A stretch of DNA of 64,000 nucleotides. Source: Clostridium sp. AF37-5 (lineage in GTDB: Bacteria; Bacillota; Clostridia; Lachnospirales; Lachnospiraceae). The DNA is taken from positions 52,334 through 116,333 of the forward strand of contig NZ_QUDR01000007.1 in assembly GCF_003477605.1 (NCBI RefSeq), written 5' to 3'. Shown here piece after piece: positions 35,603 to 45,988 of the stretch. The position numbers and the translations under genes are program-made. Below the pieces are notes generated by a model. That model was not told the origin of the DNA and ran no database searches. It saw nothing but the letters and a program-made list of their open reading frames with translations. The first letter of the stretch is position 1, and each line of letters begins with the position of its first letter.

Positions 35603-36976
35603 CTAATCCCGTTCACTTAACGGTGTATATGGTTTATGTTTTGCCACTGCTTTATAAGCCGGACGAATGATTTTCCCGGCATTGACAAGTTCCTCTAAAC
35701 GGTGCGCACTCCAGCCGGCGATACGTCCAATTGCGAAAATCGGAGTATAGAGCTCGTGCGGAATCCCCAGCATGCTATATACAAGTCCGCTGTAAAAATC
35801 GATATTTGCACTAACACCTTTATAAATATGACGCTCATTCGCAATGACTTTTGGTGCCAGTTTTTCGACCAGATTGTAAAGGGCAAATTCTTTCTGAAGC
35901 CCCTTTTCATCGGCAAGTTTCTGGACAAATTTGCGGAACGTTCTCGCACGCGGGTCAGAAATTGAGTACACCGCGTGTCCCATACCGTAAATCAAACCGG
36001 CACGGTCAAATGCCTGCTGATTCAGAAGGGCAATCAAATACGATTCTACTTCATCCTCATCTTCCCAGTTTTTAACTTTCCGTTTCATATCGTCAAACAT
36101 CTGCGATACTTTTTTATTTGCTCCACCGTGTCTTGGTCCTTTCAGCGAACCGAGTGCTGCCGAAATGGCCGCATAAGTATCGGTTCCTGATGAGGTTACT
36201 ACATGGTCCGTAAATGTCGAGTTATTACCGCCGCCATGCTCTGCATGAAGCACGAGGGCAATGTCTAAAATTTTTGCCTCTAACGGTGAAAATTTGCTGT
36301 CCGGGCGAAGCATATGCAGAATATTTTCTGCGGTCGAATACTCCGCTTTTGGCGGATGCAGAAAGAAACTGGTTCCTTCATGGAAATAGCATGCCGCCTG
36401 ATAACCATATACCGCAAACATCGGAAACAGTGCGACTAACTGCAAACACTGGCGCAGCACATTTTCCGTAGTAATATCGTCTGCTCTGTCGTCATAAGAA
36501 TATAACGTAAGAACGCTTCGTCCGAGTGTATTCATAAGGTCAACACTTGGTGCTTTCATAATAATATCACGTACAAAGCTGGTTGGCAGGCTTTGACGAT
36601 AATTGGCTAACATGTCCTTGAGTTCTTCCAGTTCAGATTCATTCGGCAGTTTTCCAAAAATCAGAAGATACACAACTTCCTCATATCCAAACCGTTTTTC
36701 AGATAGAAACCCATCCACGATCTCCTCAATATCAATGCCTTGATAAAATAATTTACCATCGCAGGGAACTTGTACCCCATCGGAAATTTTTGTTGATTGA
36801 ATCTCTGAAATTTCTGTGAGGCCGGTCAATACACCACGTCCATTCAAATCACGGAGTCCGCGCTTTACTTCATATTTTTCATAAAGAGTAGAGTCAATGG
36901 TGCTGCTCGCTTCACACACCGATGCCATCTTATGTAACCACTCATTTCGATATCCGGCGTTTAAGTTATTGCTCAT
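35603..36976 (-). CDS. gltA: Citrate synthase
   Basis: 457 aa. Catalytic His in ALVLHAEHGGGNNSTFTD, second His in IYGMGHAVYSISDPRAR, and Asp/Arg in the C-terminal FYSGLVYSMLG region. The N-terminal extension of about 60 residues is typical for the clostridial form. Condenses oxaloacetate with acetyl-CoA to feed 2-oxoglutarate/glutamate synthesis. ATG 36976, AAGGAGCTAAT upstream. Confidence 0.93.
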   Translation of the reverse strand: MSNNLNAGYRNEWLHKMASVCEASSTIDSTLYEKYEVKRGLRDLNGRGVLTGLTEISEIQSTKISDGVQVPCDGKLFYQGIDIEEIVDGFLSEKRFGYEEVVYLLIFGKLPNESELEELKDMLANYRQSLPTSFVRDIIMKAPSVDLMNTLGRSVLTLYSYDDRADDITTENVLRQCLQLVALFPMFAVYGYQAACYFHEGTSFFLHPPKAEYSTAENILHMLRPDSKFSPLEAKILDIALVLHAEHGGGNNSTFTDHVVTSSGTDTYAAISAALGSLKGPRHGGANKKVSQMFDDMKRKVKNWEDEDEVESYLIALLNQQAFDRAGLIYGMGHAVYSISDPRARTFRKFVQKLADEKGLQKEFALYNLVEKLAPKVIANERHIYKGVSANIDFYSGLVYSMLGIPHELYTPIFAIGRIAGWSAHRLEELVNAGKIIRPAYKAVAKHKPYTPLSERD

Positions 36977-36995
36977 ATTAGCTCCTTTCGTTGCT

Positions 36996-37985
36996 TTACC
37001 TTGGAAGTGTCACATACATAACCGCTTTAATTGTGTGCATGCGGTTTTCTGCCTCGCGAAATACCACGTCAGCATATTTTTCAAACACTTCATCTGTTAC
37101 TTCCATTTCCGTCAATCCATATTTTTCATGGATTTCTTTTCCAATCTTAGTTTTCAAATCATGGAATGCCGGCAGACAATGCATAAATACAGCATTTTCT
37201 TTTGCATTATCCATTGCCGCTTTGTTAATCTGATAAGGACTTAATGCCTCAATTCTCTCTTTCCAGACTTCATCCGGCTCACCCATAGAAACCCATACAT
37301 CGGTATAAAGAACATCTGCATCTTTTGTTCCCTCTTTTACATCTTCTGTGAGAGTAATGCTGCCACCGCTTTCTTTTGCATATTCCTCACACAAGGCAAC
37401 CAGTTCTTTATTTGGAAAATATTCTTTTGGTGCGCAGGCAGTAAAATGCATTCCCATCTTGCTGCACGCAATCATCAGAGAATTTCCCATGTTATAACGG
37501 GCATCTCCCATATAAGTCAGACGGATTCCTTCCAAATGTCCAAACTGCTCCTCAATGGTAAGAAGGTCGGCAAGCATCTGAGTCGGATGATATTCATTCG
37601 TCAGTCCGTTCCAAACCGGCACACCGGCATACTCTGCCAGTTCTTCAACAATTTCCTGTCCAAAGCCACGGTACTCAATACCGTCGAACATACGTCCAAG
37701 CACACGTGCCGTATCCGCAATACTTTCTTTCTTGCCAATCTGGGAACCACTTGGATCTAAGTATGTCACACCCATTCCCAAATCATGCGCTGCGACTTCA
37801 AATGAGCAACGTGTTCTCGTACTTGTTTTTTCAAAAATCAGGGCAATATTTCGTCCCTCAAATTCTTTCATTGGAACATGATTTTTCTTCTTTTCCTTCA
37901 ACTCTTTTGCTGTATCCAGAAAATAGCGAATCTCTTCCGGTGTAAAATCCTTTAGCGTCAAAAAATTTCTTCCTTGTAAATTCAT
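36996..37985 (-). CDS. argF: Ornithine carbamoyltransferase
   Basis: 329 aa from ATG 37985. Carbamoyl-phosphate site [15 protein letters not shown]; middle [15 protein letters not shown]; ornithine-side [10 protein letters not shown] with the catalytic Cys. Arginine synthesis: ornithine to citrulline. An upstream extension to 38030 has no ribosome site. argH lies 19 kb away on the plus strand. Confidence 0.95.
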   Translation of the reverse strand: MNLQGRNFLTLKDFTPEEIRYFLDTAKELKEKKKNHVPMKEFEGRNIALIFEKTSTRTRCSFEVAAHDLGMGVTYLDPSGSQIGKKESIADTARVLGRMFDGIEYRGFGQEIVEELAEYAGVPVWNGLTNEYHPTQMLADLLTIEEQFGHLEGIRLTYMGDARYNMGNSLMIACSKMGMHFTACAPKEYFPNKELVALCEEYAKESGGSITLTEDVKEGTKDADVLYTDVWVSMGEPDEVWKERIEALSPYQINKAAMDNAKENAVFMHCLPAFHDLKTKIGKEIHEKYGLTEMEVTDEVFEKYADVVFREAENRMHTIKAVMYVTLPR

Positions 37986-38007
37986 TTTTTTCACTCTTTT
38001 CTCTGTG

Positions 38008-38955
38008 TTATTTTTCTTTACATGTTTCAATCACGGATTTTGCCAGTCCTGCAATCCCCTGAATTTCCGATGGAATGATAATTTTGGTTGCCTGGCCGTC
38101 ACTTGCTTTTTCAAATGCTTCCAAACTCTTCAAAGTCAGAACCGATTCCGTCGGTGCAGCTTCATTTAAGTATTTCAGGCCTTCTGCTGTCGCCTTCTGG
38201 ACCTCTGCAATCGCCTGAGCCTTACCTTCTGCCTCGCGAATCATTGCTTCTTTCTTTGCTTCTGCACGAAGGATTGCTGCTTCTTTTTCTGCTTCCGCTT
38301 CCAAAATCGCAGACTCCTTTTTACCTTCTGCTACAAGGACTGTCGATTTCTTCTCACCTTCCGCACGAAGAATAGATTCACGTCTCTCACGCTCCGCCTT
38401 CATCTGCTTCTCCATGGAGTCCTGAATTTCTCTCGGTGGAATGATGTTTTTCAATTCCACACGGTTTACTTTGATTCCCCACGGGTCAGTCGCAATGTCC
38501 AGATTGGAACGCATATGCGTATTAATTGTCTCACGTGACGTAAGTGTCTGGTCTAATTCCAAATCACCAATGATATTTCTAAGTGTAGTCGCCGTCAGAT
38601 TTTCAATTGCCATAATCGGATTTTCCACCCCGTACGTAAAAAGCTTCGGATCCGTAATCTGGAAAAATACAACGGTGTCAATCTGCATCGTTACATTATC
38701 CTTTGTAATTACCGGCTGTGGCGGGAAATCCATCACCTGCTCTTTTAACAGAACTTTTCTAGCTACCTTGTCAATAATCGGAACCTTAAAATGCAGTCCA
38801 ACCGACCATGTACACTGATAGCCGCCCAGTCTTTCAACAATAAACGCCTGTGCCTGTGGCACAATTTTAATACAAGATGCCAGTACACAAAGCAAAATTG
38901 CTACAATTACAACAATAATAATCGGTACCAGACTAATCTCCATTTCGCTTCCCAT
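38008..38955 (-). CDS. SPFH/band-7 membrane protein
   Basis: 315 aa. N-terminal membrane helix ([20 protein letters not shown]), then the SPFH/PHB domain ([20 protein letters not shown]) and a long Ala/Glu/Lys coiled coil with repeats of [20 protein letters not shown]. QmcA/stomatin type scaffold of membrane microdomains. ATG 38955, GGAGGCATGTT upstream; followed upstream by its usual partner nfeD. Confidence 0.9.
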   Translation of the reverse strand: MGSEMEISLVPIIIVVIVAILLCVLASCIKIVPQAQAFIVERLGGYQCTWSVGLHFKVPIIDKVARKVLLKEQVMDFPPQPVITKDNVTMQIDTVVFFQITDPKLFTYGVENPIMAIENLTATTLRNIIGDLELDQTLTSRETINTHMRSNLDIATDPWGIKVNRVELKNIIPPREIQDSMEKQMKAERERRESILRAEGEKKSTVLVAEGKKESAILEAEAEKEAAILRAEAKKEAMIREAEGKAQAIAEVQKATAEGLKYLNEAAPTESVLTLKSLEAFEKASDGQATKIIIPSEIQGIAGLAKSVIETCKEK

Positions 38956-38991
38956 AACATGCCTCCATTCCGCGCTTTTGCGCTGTTTTTA

Positions 38992-39414
38992 TCACTCTTT
39001 TACCAGTAACTTGACACCGGAAACCGATTGAATCGTTACTACTTTTCCCTCTTCAATCACCGTGTCATCTACACTGCGTGCCATCCATTCGACACCACGA
39101 AGACGTACCGTGCCACTTCCCTTTTCATTATCAATTGTTTCGATAACTTCTGCTTTCTGCCCCGGCAGTTCATCGATATTGGTCTTGGCACGATTTTTGT
39201 CAAGCACTTTTACAGCAAACGGACGAACTAAAACCATAACCACAACCGACACGCCGGCAAACAAAACAATCTGTAACCACAAAGGGCTGTTAAGTCCTGC
39301 TGCAATTGCCGCTGCCACGCCGCCAAGACTAAACCAAATTGTCGTAAGACCCAGTGTAAAAATCTCAATTACCAACATAATGGCTACCAGTACAAGCCAA
39401 AAAATCGTCAACAT
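38992..39414 (-). CDS. NfeD-family membrane protein
   Basis: 140 aa. Two or three hydrophobic helices in the first 75 residues, then a small OB-fold (GQKAEVIETIDNEKGSGTVR ... VVTIQSVSGVKLLVKE). The NfeD/band-7 gene pair is conserved; partners form a membrane complex. 36 nt before the SPFH gene. GGGAGGATTCGAGACG precedes ATG. Confidence 0.9.
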   Translation of the reverse strand: MLTIFWLVLVAIMLVIEIFTLGLTTIWFSLGGVAAAIAAGLNSPLWLQIVLFAGVSVVVMVLVRPFAVKVLDKNRAKTNIDELPGQKAEVIETIDNEKGSGTVRLRGVEWMARSVDDTVIEEGKVVTIQSVSGVKLLVKE

Positions 39415-40088
39415 CGTCTCGAATCCTCCCTTTCATTTTATTCACTGTTTCTCCTTATCATACTAAAAAATTAGGTTTTTGTCAAAATTTTAACAGATTT
39501 TGTTTGTGGCGTGGGGGTGGGAATTTTTTATTTTCCGTAATTCAGTAGAAAGTTTTGCGTCTCGTGGGCGCTGCCATTTTTTTAGTTTCCGTATTTTATT
39601 CGAAAAGTTTGCATGTCGTGGGCGCTCCCGCTAGACAAATACGCAGAAGTATCGACATGCAAACTACGCATGTCTCATACTTGCGCATTTGTACCCACGC
39701 CATACAAATCTTTTCGAATAAATTACTGGAATCCTAAATAAGTTGGCAACTACCTCTTTACGCAAATCTTTTCTTCATAAATCACCGGAACCCCAAATAA
39801 GTTGGCAACTACCAATAGTATAAGCAATCAAAAGCGAAATAACTCTCGCTGTACTCTACTAAATGTTGCCTCAAAACAAGTTGCTTACCAATTCAGAATG
39901 CTTTCACGCCTAGCATTTACGGCTAGTTTTCTATAATTTCCAGTAATTTAGTACAAAAAGTTTTGGGGCTCATGGGTTTTGAGTGCGTCGGTATGTGGCA
40001 CTGGTAGTTTCAGTGCCCATACCGCTACGCAACTCAACGAGTGAGAGCGGCCCATGAGGAACAAACTTTTTGTACTAAATTACGGAAA
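39415..40088. other. Intergenic cluster of palindromic repeats
   Basis: A 674-bp gap with no gene. It holds two complete palindromes (39586-39731; 39931-40094), a left-half fragment (39532-39580, starting ttttccgtaattcagtag), a right-half fragment (39760-39790) and a tandem duplicate of aataagttggcaactacc (39737-39754, 39796-39813). Confidence 0.7.
39586..39731. repeat. Long imperfect palindrome, copy 2
   Basis: Ends TTTCCGTATTT ... AATTACTGGAA; stem TATTCGAAAAG / CTTTTCGAATA; inner ACAAATACGCAgAAGTAT / ATACTTgcGCATTTGT; apical GACATGC-AAACTA-CGCATGTC. Bases differ from copy 1 but pairing and the AAACTA loop are kept. Confidence 0.85.
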
Positions 40089-40094
40089 CTATAG
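39931..40094. repeat. Long imperfect palindrome, copy 3 (inverted)
   Basis: TTTAGTACAAAAAGTTT / AAACTTTTTGTACTAAA outer stem. The reverse complement matches copy 1 through CGTAGCGGTATGgGCACTG and CAGTGCC.CATACCGACG. Its end overlaps the stop codon of the rRNA methyltransferase gene. Confidence 0.85.
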
Positions 40095-40874
40095 CTGCTT
40101 ATTCCGCTGCACCTCATACATCAACAACGCAGCCGACACTGCTGCATTTAACGACTCCAGTTCGCCCTCCATCGGAATGATTACTTTTTTATCGGCAAGG
40201 GCGGTGACTTCATCACTCAGTCCATTTGCCTCGTTGCCGATTAAGATGCCGATGCGTCCATCATACGTTTCCTCGCGGAAGTTTTTCTTGCCCTGTAAAT
40301 GAGCGGCATAAAAGTGAAATGACTGATTTTGCAGCTGTTTCATCTCCTCGCTCATTGACTCGCAGATATAAAATGGGACACGAAACATTGCTCCCATCGT
40401 CGAGCGCACAACTTTTGGATTAAACAAATCTACACAGCCGGACGACAAAACAACACCCGACATACCGGCCCCTTCTGCTGTCCGAAACATTGTTCCCAGA
40501 TTACCGGGATCTTGTATGTTTTCGAGGCAGAGAAGCTTACATTCATCCGAGGAAATCATTTGCTCCCTGTCATAAGACGGCATTGTGATAACCGCCAAAA
40601 CCCCCTGTGGATTTACGGTGTCTGACATCTGCTTAAATAACGCTGTCTTAAGCACCTCAATCGCCGGACGTTTTTGCAGTTTTGCCAGTTCTTTGGCTAA
40701 TGCTTGTTCTTCTTTTTCATCACAGTACAATTCCTGTACCAAATCTCTCTGCAATGCCTCACGCACCATTTTCCATCCCTCTACGACAAAGACACCTTCT
40801 TTTTTTCTTGCTCTTGCCTGCTTCATCAGTTTCTGGATGCGCTTAAATTTTGCATTTGCTGCTGACTCAATCAT
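40089..40874 (-). CDS. TrmH/SpoU-family RNA 2'-O-methyltransferase
   Basis: 261 aa. N-terminal substrate-binding domain (KKEGVFVVEGWKMVREAL), then the SPOUT knot: LENIQDPGNLGTMFRTAEGA, IGILIGNEANGLSDEV and IPMEGELESLNAAVSAALLM. Likely methylates 23S rRNA or tRNA. Stop overlaps palindrome copy 3. The ATG overlaps the ktrA stop by 4 nt. Confidence 0.92.
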   Translation of the reverse strand: MIESAANAKFKRIQKLMKQARARKKEGVFVVEGWKMVREALQRDLVQELYCDEKEEQALAKELAKLQKRPAIEVLKTALFKQMSDTVNPQGVLAVITMPSYDREQMISSDECKLLCLENIQDPGNLGTMFRTAEGAGMSGVVLSSGCVDLFNPKVVRSTMGAMFRVPFYICESMSEEMKQLQNQSFHFYAAHLQGKKNFREETYDGRIGILIGNEANGLSDEVTALADKKVIIPMEGELESLNAAVSAALLMYEVQRNKQL

Positions 40875-41530
40875 TCTTTCATCTCCCGTAACTTCTGTAT
40901 CTCTGTATTATGTCCCAAAACAATTAAAACATCCTGTGGATGCAGTGCATACGATGCGGATGGATTTACATTAGTCTCTTCCAATCCACGGATACCGATA
41001 ATACTGATGCCATAGCGTGAGCGGATATTTAACTGCTCCAATGTTTTTCCCGCCCAGTTTGACGGCACTGCCATATCCACAATACTATATTCATCCGAGA
41101 GTTCAATTGCCTCAAAATAATTACCATTCATAATATCGTTGCCAACACGGATTCCCATTGCACGGTCAGGAAAAATTACTTTGTCTGCCCCGATACGGCT
41201 CAAAATTCTTCCTTCCATATCAGTGGATGCCTTTGCCATGATAAATGGCACATTCAATTCTTTTAACTGCATCGTAATCAGGGCACTGGTTTCCAAACTC
41301 CGTCCGATGCCGATAATCGCACCGTCGTAATTTCCAATTCCTAACTGTTTTACCGCTTCCGGGTTTGTGGCATCTGCACAAATTGTATGCGTCACTTCCG
41401 AAGCAATCTGCTCTAACCGCTCCTCATCTTTATCCACTACCATCACGGTAGCACCGGAATTGGCAAGGGTTTTCGCAACATACATACCAAAATCACCAAC
41501 ACCAAACACAACAAATTCTTTTCGTTTCAT
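40871..41530 (-). CDS. ktrA: Potassium uptake regulatory subunit KtrA
   Basis: 219 aa from ATG 41530 (TAGGAGGAATACG upstream). RCK_N Rossmann domain (FVVFGVGDFGMYVAKTLANS, VMVVDKDEERL) and RCK_C. Binds ATP/ADP and gates KtrB at the membrane. Begins 10 nt after ktrB. Confidence 0.93.
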   Translation of the reverse strand: MKRKEFVVFGVGDFGMYVAKTLANSGATVMVVDKDEERLEQIASEVTHTICADATNPEAVKQLGIGNYDGAIIGIGRSLETSALITMQLKELNVPFIMAKASTDMEGRILSRIGADKVIFPDRAMGIRVGNDIMNGNYFEAIELSDEYSIVDMAVPSNWAGKTLEQLNIRSRYGISIIGIRGLEETNVNPSASYALHPQDVLIVLGHNTEIQKLREMKE

Positions 41531-41540
41531 CGTATTCCTC

Positions 41541-42911
41541 CTATCCAACAGAAACCCGCTCTTTCGGGTACGTTTTTACATTCACAAAGCGCTTGGAGTT
41601 AAAAAACAGGGCAAGCGAAATCGGACCGATTCGTCCAATATACATTGTTACTATAATAATTAACCGCGACACCGTAGTCAAATGCGGGGTAAAATCTCTG
41701 CTTAATCCAACCGTCGCAATGGCAGAAACAATTTCATACAGACAATCAATAAAATTGCCCGGCTGAACTGCCGCTAAAATGACTGTAGCTCCTAACATTA
41801 CACTGAAACTCACGGCAAAAATCGACAACGCACGGCGCACCGCCATATCACTGACTCTCCGTCCAAACATTTCCGTATCACGACGCCCCTTAATAATGGA
41901 AACAACCGTTAATACAAGTACTGCAATCGTCGTTGTTTTGATTCCTCCTGCTGTACCGGACGGTGACCCGCCAATAAACATTAAAAGACAGCACACAAGG
42001 GCAGTCGACTTATTTAACCCTGACTGTGAAATGGTACAAAATCCTGCCGTTCTTGTCGTTACTGACTGAAAAAAAGCTGCCTGAATTTTATCAAAAAAAG
42101 ACAAAGGACCAAGTGTTGCCGGATTTTGATATTCAAGAATTAATATCAAAATAGCACCAACCACAATCAAAAAAGCTGTCATAAAAAGTACAAGTTTTGC
42201 ATTTAACGATAAATAATGTAAAGATTCCCTTCCGGTTCGGCGTTTTCGTTTTCTCTGTTTCATAACATCCAATACATTCCACCAGACCGGGAAACCTAGT
42301 CCTCCTAAAATAATCAGCCCCATTGTTGTAATATTCACAACCGGATTTCCGACATAACGGCTCAAACTATCCGGTCCGATTACATCCATCCCGGCATTGC
42401 AAAATGCGGACACGGCATTAAAAACGGAATACCAGATTCCCGCCAAACCGTAATCCGGAATAAACACCGTCATATAAAGAAGGGCACCCACTGTCTCTAC
42501 GACAAGGGTCCCCTTTAGAATTTTTTTCACCAAAACAACAAGCCCCTGAATCGTATCGAGGTTATACGCATCCTGAATCAAAAGTCTTTCTTTCATGCCA
42601 ATCCGGCGACGCAGAATCAACATAAACATCGTGGTAAACGTAATTACACCTAAGCCGCCAACCTGCGCCAAAAGTGCAATCACAACCTGTCCGAACAGAC
42701 TCCAGTGTGCGTATGTAGGCACCGTCACAAGGCCGGTCACACATACCGATGTAGTCGAAGTAAACAGTGCATCCACAATTCCCGTTACTTTTCCTGTTTT
42801 CGAAGAAAGCGGAAGCATTAAAAGAAATGTTCCAATTACAATAGCAACAAAAAATCCAACTGCCATAATTCTCGTCGTTGTAAATTCTTTTTTCCTGCCG
42901 AAACGCTTCAT
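41541..42911 (-). CDS. ktrB: Potassium channel subunit KtrB/TrkH
   Basis: 456 aa multi-pass protein with four M1-P-M2 repeats. Filter-like segments: TSTTSVCVTGL, FNAVSAFCNAGMD, QSVTTRTAGFC and ATVGLSRDFTP. TrkH/KtrB potassium translocating subunit. The start codon overlaps the stop of the GGDEF gene (TAATG), so translation is coupled. Confidence 0.93.
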   Translation of the reverse strand: MKRFGRKKEFTTTRIMAVGFFVAIVIGTFLLMLPLSSKTGKVTGIVDALFTSTTSVCVTGLVTVPTYAHWSLFGQVVIALLAQVGGLGVITFTTMFMLILRRRIGMKERLLIQDAYNLDTIQGLVVLVKKILKGTLVVETVGALLYMTVFIPDYGLAGIWYSVFNAVSAFCNAGMDVIGPDSLSRYVGNPVVNITTMGLIILGGLGFPVWWNVLDVMKQRKRKRRTGRESLHYLSLNAKLVLFMTAFLIVVGAILILILEYQNPATLGPLSFFDKIQAAFFQSVTTRTAGFCTISQSGLNKSTALVCCLLMFIGGSPSGTAGGIKTTTIAVLVLTVVSIIKGRRDTEMFGRRVSDMAVRRALSIFAVSFSVMLGATVILAAVQPGNFIDCLYEIVSAIATVGLSRDFTPHLTTVSRLIIIVTMYIGRIGPISLALFFNSKRFVNVKTYPKERVSVG

Positions 42912-44044
42912 TAATGAATCACTTCCCTTTCCTTATGGACATAATGCAGTACATATTTACCTCTGCCACGTGTCTTTGCTTTATAAAGCGAGTCATCCGC
43001 CTGCGTATACATCTGCTCAAACGAAACCGGGACTTTTCCTGCTACAGCAGCTCCGATACTGCAAGTCATATTGATATTTCCATTCTCATTCGATATTGCT
43101 TTTATTTCGTGCTGAATACGGGAGCATTTTCCAGCCAGCCAGTCCTCACTCTTTAAGTTTCTGACATAAACCATAAACTCATCCCCGCCAACACGTCCAA
43201 TGATATCCGAGCCACGAAAAATACTTGTCAAAAACTCCGCAACATTTTCCAAAAACATATCGCCGACAAGTTTACCAAGTTCATCATTCATGCGCTTCAT
43301 ATTATCAATATCAACAAGAAGAAGTGCACATTCATGTGTCTCATCCCTTGCATTTAAAGTGTCACGCAGAGAATTTTCAAATGAAAACTTATTCAAAATT
43401 CCCGTAACCGGGTCTACCATACAGCGTCTCTGATACTCACGCTTCGCATTATTATCACGGATTCGAAGCTGCACAATCGTAAGTGTCATCATATAACCAA
43501 GCACCAATCCAATAAATGCCGTAAAGACGTCAGATTGGGCAATACGCGGAACTTTATACCAAAGAGTAACAATTGAGTAAACCAAATCAACAATTGCCAT
43601 TAATGGTATAATCAATCGAAAGCGAAGAATAAATACCGTTGGTGTTACAATCAGTAACAGCGGCACAAAACTAGCCGGGGCATTACGGTACGGAAAAATG
43701 TCAATCCATGCAGTTATTATAAACATCCCCAGTATAAATAATGTACAAATTGTATTTGCCGCACGATAATAAATCTTTGGTCTCGAAGCATAAAAAATTG
43801 AAATTCCTGCTGTCAAAACAACAAATCCAAACAATACATAATACGATAATGAAATAGTCCATCCACGAATCAAAAATGGCGTAAAGAAAAATGCAAACAA
43901 AATGAATGGCACCAATAAAACCGTAATTTTTCTTAACATTCTTAAATTCTGTCTGCCACTCTCTTCCCTGCAATCTAAAAAAAACTGTCTTCGTTCGCGG
44001 TTATATCTGTTAAAAAGTTCCGAATACAATTTCGTACGTGTCAT
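42911..44044 (-). CDS. Membrane diguanylate cyclase (GGDEF)
   Basis: 377 aa from ATG 44044 (AAAGGAGAGGGGATT upstream). About six membrane helices (45-205), then a GGDEF domain with LLVDIDNMKRMNDELGKLVG and the intact active site GRVGGDEFMVYV. Makes cyclic di-GMP. No EAL domain. Its translational coupling to ktrB-ktrA is unusual and suggests a link between c-di-GMP or osmotic state and potassium uptake (inference). Confidence 0.9.
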   Translation of the reverse strand: MTRTKLYSELFNRYNRERRQFFLDCREESGRQNLRMLRKITVLLVPFILFAFFFTPFLIRGWTISLSYYVLFGFVVLTAGISIFYASRPKIYYRAANTICTLFILGMFIITAWIDIFPYRNAPASFVPLLLIVTPTVFILRFRLIIPLMAIVDLVYSIVTLWYKVPRIAQSDVFTAFIGLVLGYMMTLTIVQLRIRDNNAKREYQRRCMVDPVTGILNKFSFENSLRDTLNARDETHECALLLVDIDNMKRMNDELGKLVGDMFLENVAEFLTSIFRGSDIIGRVGGDEFMVYVRNLKSEDWLAGKCSRIQHEIKAISNENGNINMTCSIGAAVAGKVPVSFEQMYTQADDSLYKAKTRGRGKYVLHYVHKEREVIH

Positions 44045-44064
44045 AATCCCCTCTCCTTTTCTAC

Positions 44065-45138
44065 TCAATTCTGATTCATTTTTGCCAGTTTTGCTGCCTG
44101 ATCCGCAGCAATCAAACTATCAATAACTTCATTCAAATCCCCATTGATAATCGAATCCAGCTTATGAAGTGTAAGTTTAATTCGGTGATCCGTCACCCTT
44201 CCCTGTGGATAATTGTAGGTGCGGATTTTCTCCGAGCGGTCTCCGGTACCAATCTGGCTTCTTCTCTCCTCCGCTTCCGCATCGTGCGCCTTGGCGCGCT
44301 CCAGTTCATATAGTCTCGCACGAAGCACCTTCAGCGCCTTATCCTTATTTTTCAACTGTGATTTTTCATCCTGACATGAAATAACGATGCCGGTCGGAAT
44401 ATGAGTTAAGCGCACCGCTGAATCTGTCGTATTGACACACTGTCCACCGTTTCCGGAGGCACGGAACACGTCAAATTTACAATCATTCATGTCCAATTCC
44501 ACTTCCACTTCCTCCACTTCCGGCATAATTGCCACAGTAGCTGTCGAAGTATGGATTCGTCCGCCGGACTCTGTCGCCGGAATTCGCTGCACACGGTGTA
44601 CGCCACTTTCATATTTTAATTTTGAATATGCACCGGTTCCATTAATCATAAAAACAATTTCTTTAAATCCACCGATGCCATTTTCATTTGAATTCATTGT
44701 ATCCACTTTCCAATGGTTTGCCTCTGCAAACTTACAGTACATACGATACAAATCAGCAGCAAACAACGCAGCCTCATCGCCACCGGCACCGGCACGAATC
44801 TCCACGATTACGTTTTTATCATCATTCGGGTCCTTTGGCAGAAGCAAAATGCGAAGTTCATTCTCAATGTCGTCAATTTTCCCTTTGCACTCATTGAGTT
44901 CCTCTTTTGCGAGTTCTCTCATTTCCTCGTCAGTTTCCTCTTCGAGCATCGCCAAACTATCTTCAATCCCCGCTTTTGTCTCCTTATATTCGCGGTATTT
45001 TTCCACAATCGGCTCCAAATCTGACTGTTCTTTCATCAGTTTCTGATATCTCGATGCATCATTTAACACCTCCGGCTCACTTAATTCCTTCAGCACTTCA
45101 TCATAACGAAACAAAATATCTTCTAATTTGTCAAACAT
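44065..45138 (-). CDS. prfA: Peptide chain release factor 1
   Basis: 357 aa from ATG 45138 (AGGAAGCAT upstream). Stop-codon reading PAT motif in [12 protein letters not shown], and the hydrolytic GGQ in [17 protein letters not shown]. Reads UAA and UAG. In the conserved rpmE-DUF1385-prmC-prfA cluster; its gene follows that of the enzyme that methylates the GGQ. Confidence 0.97.
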   Translation of the reverse strand: MFDKLEDILFRYDEVLKELSEPEVLNDASRYQKLMKEQSDLEPIVEKYREYKETKAGIEDSLAMLEEETDEEMRELAKEELNECKGKIDDIENELRILLLPKDPNDDKNVIVEIRAGAGGDEAALFAADLYRMYCKFAEANHWKVDTMNSNENGIGGFKEIVFMINGTGAYSKLKYESGVHRVQRIPATESGGRIHTSTATVAIMPEVEEVEVELDMNDCKFDVFRASGNGGQCVNTTDSAVRLTHIPTGIVISCQDEKSQLKNKDKALKVLRARLYELERAKAHDAEAEERRSQIGTGDRSEKIRTYNYPQGRVTDHRIKLTLHKLDSIINGDLNEVIDSLIAADQAAKLAKMNQN

Positions 45139-45148
45139 ATGCTTCCTC

Positions 45149-45988
45149 CTAACGAACCATTTCCGTCTGTAAACCAAACACAATCCGGTTTCGTCCACAG
45201 TAATCTTTTTTTATTGTAATTTCTTTGAACCCTGCCGCTTCCATCAGCCCGCTTACCGCGTCTGCCTGTTCACAGCCAATTTCAAAGAACAAATAACCAT
45301 TTTCCTTTAAATATTTCGGTGCCTCTTTTATAATGCACCGATAAAACAAAAGACCATCCGCACTGCCATCTAAGGCGAGTCTTGGCTCATAATCCCTTAC
45401 TTCCGGCATCAGCATCAAAATCTCATCACTTTCAATATAAGGCGGATTCGATACAATCACATCAAACGTACCTTCGATATCCGCAAATAAATCACTCTGA
45501 ATACAAGTGACATCCACTTGATTTCTCCCCGCATTTTCCTTCGCTGTAAAAAGTGCTCCCTCCGATATATCCGAAAGCGTTACACTCTTACAGTTGCCAA
45601 GTTTCCCTAGACTAATTCCAATGCATCCGGAACCCGTACACAAATCAAGCACATCTGCTTCCTCGCATTTTTTCAGCACTTCCTCTACCAGACACTCAGT
45701 ATCCTGCCTCGGTATCAGGACATTTTCATTGACCAAAAACGGAAGTCCCATAAACTCCGTTTCGCCTAACAGATATTCGAGCGGAATCCGCTCGCACCGT
45801 TTCGCAATCAGTGAAAAAAAACGCTCCGTTTTCTCACTTTCTGCCTCCAATTCCTGATTTAAAAAGAAACCGCTCTTTGACGTTTCAAAACAATCCGAAA
45901 ATAAATACCATGCATTTAATTTTGCCTCCGGTACACCTTTTTTCGATAATCGTTTTTCGCCTTCGTTTAAAAGTTCCTGCCACGTCAT
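45149..45988 (-). CDS. prmC: Release factor glutamine methyltransferase
   Basis: 279 aa. N-terminal five-helix domain, then the SAM site [19 protein letters not shown] and the catalytic [15 protein letters not shown]. Methylates the Gln of the release factor GGQ motif. ATG 45988 overlaps the preceding stop by 4 nt (ATGA), so it is coupled. Confidence 0.96.
   Translation of the reverse strand: MTWQELLNEGEKRLSKKGVPEAKLNAWYLFSDCFETSKSGFFLNQELEAESEKTERFFSLIAKRCERIPLEYLLGETEFMGLPFLVNENVLIPRQDTECLVEEVLKKCEEADVLDLCTGSGCIGISLGKLGNCKSVTLSDISEGALFTAKENAGRNQVDVTCIQSDLFADIEGTFDVIVSNPPYIESDEILMLMPEVRDYEPRLALDGSADGLLFYRCIIKEAPKYLKENGYLFFEIGCEQADAVSGLMEAAGFKEITIKKDYCGRNRIVFGLQTEMVR

Noticed and set aside
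36991..37244. Plus-strand frames opposite argF
   Set aside because: Shadows of a clearly conserved enzyme.
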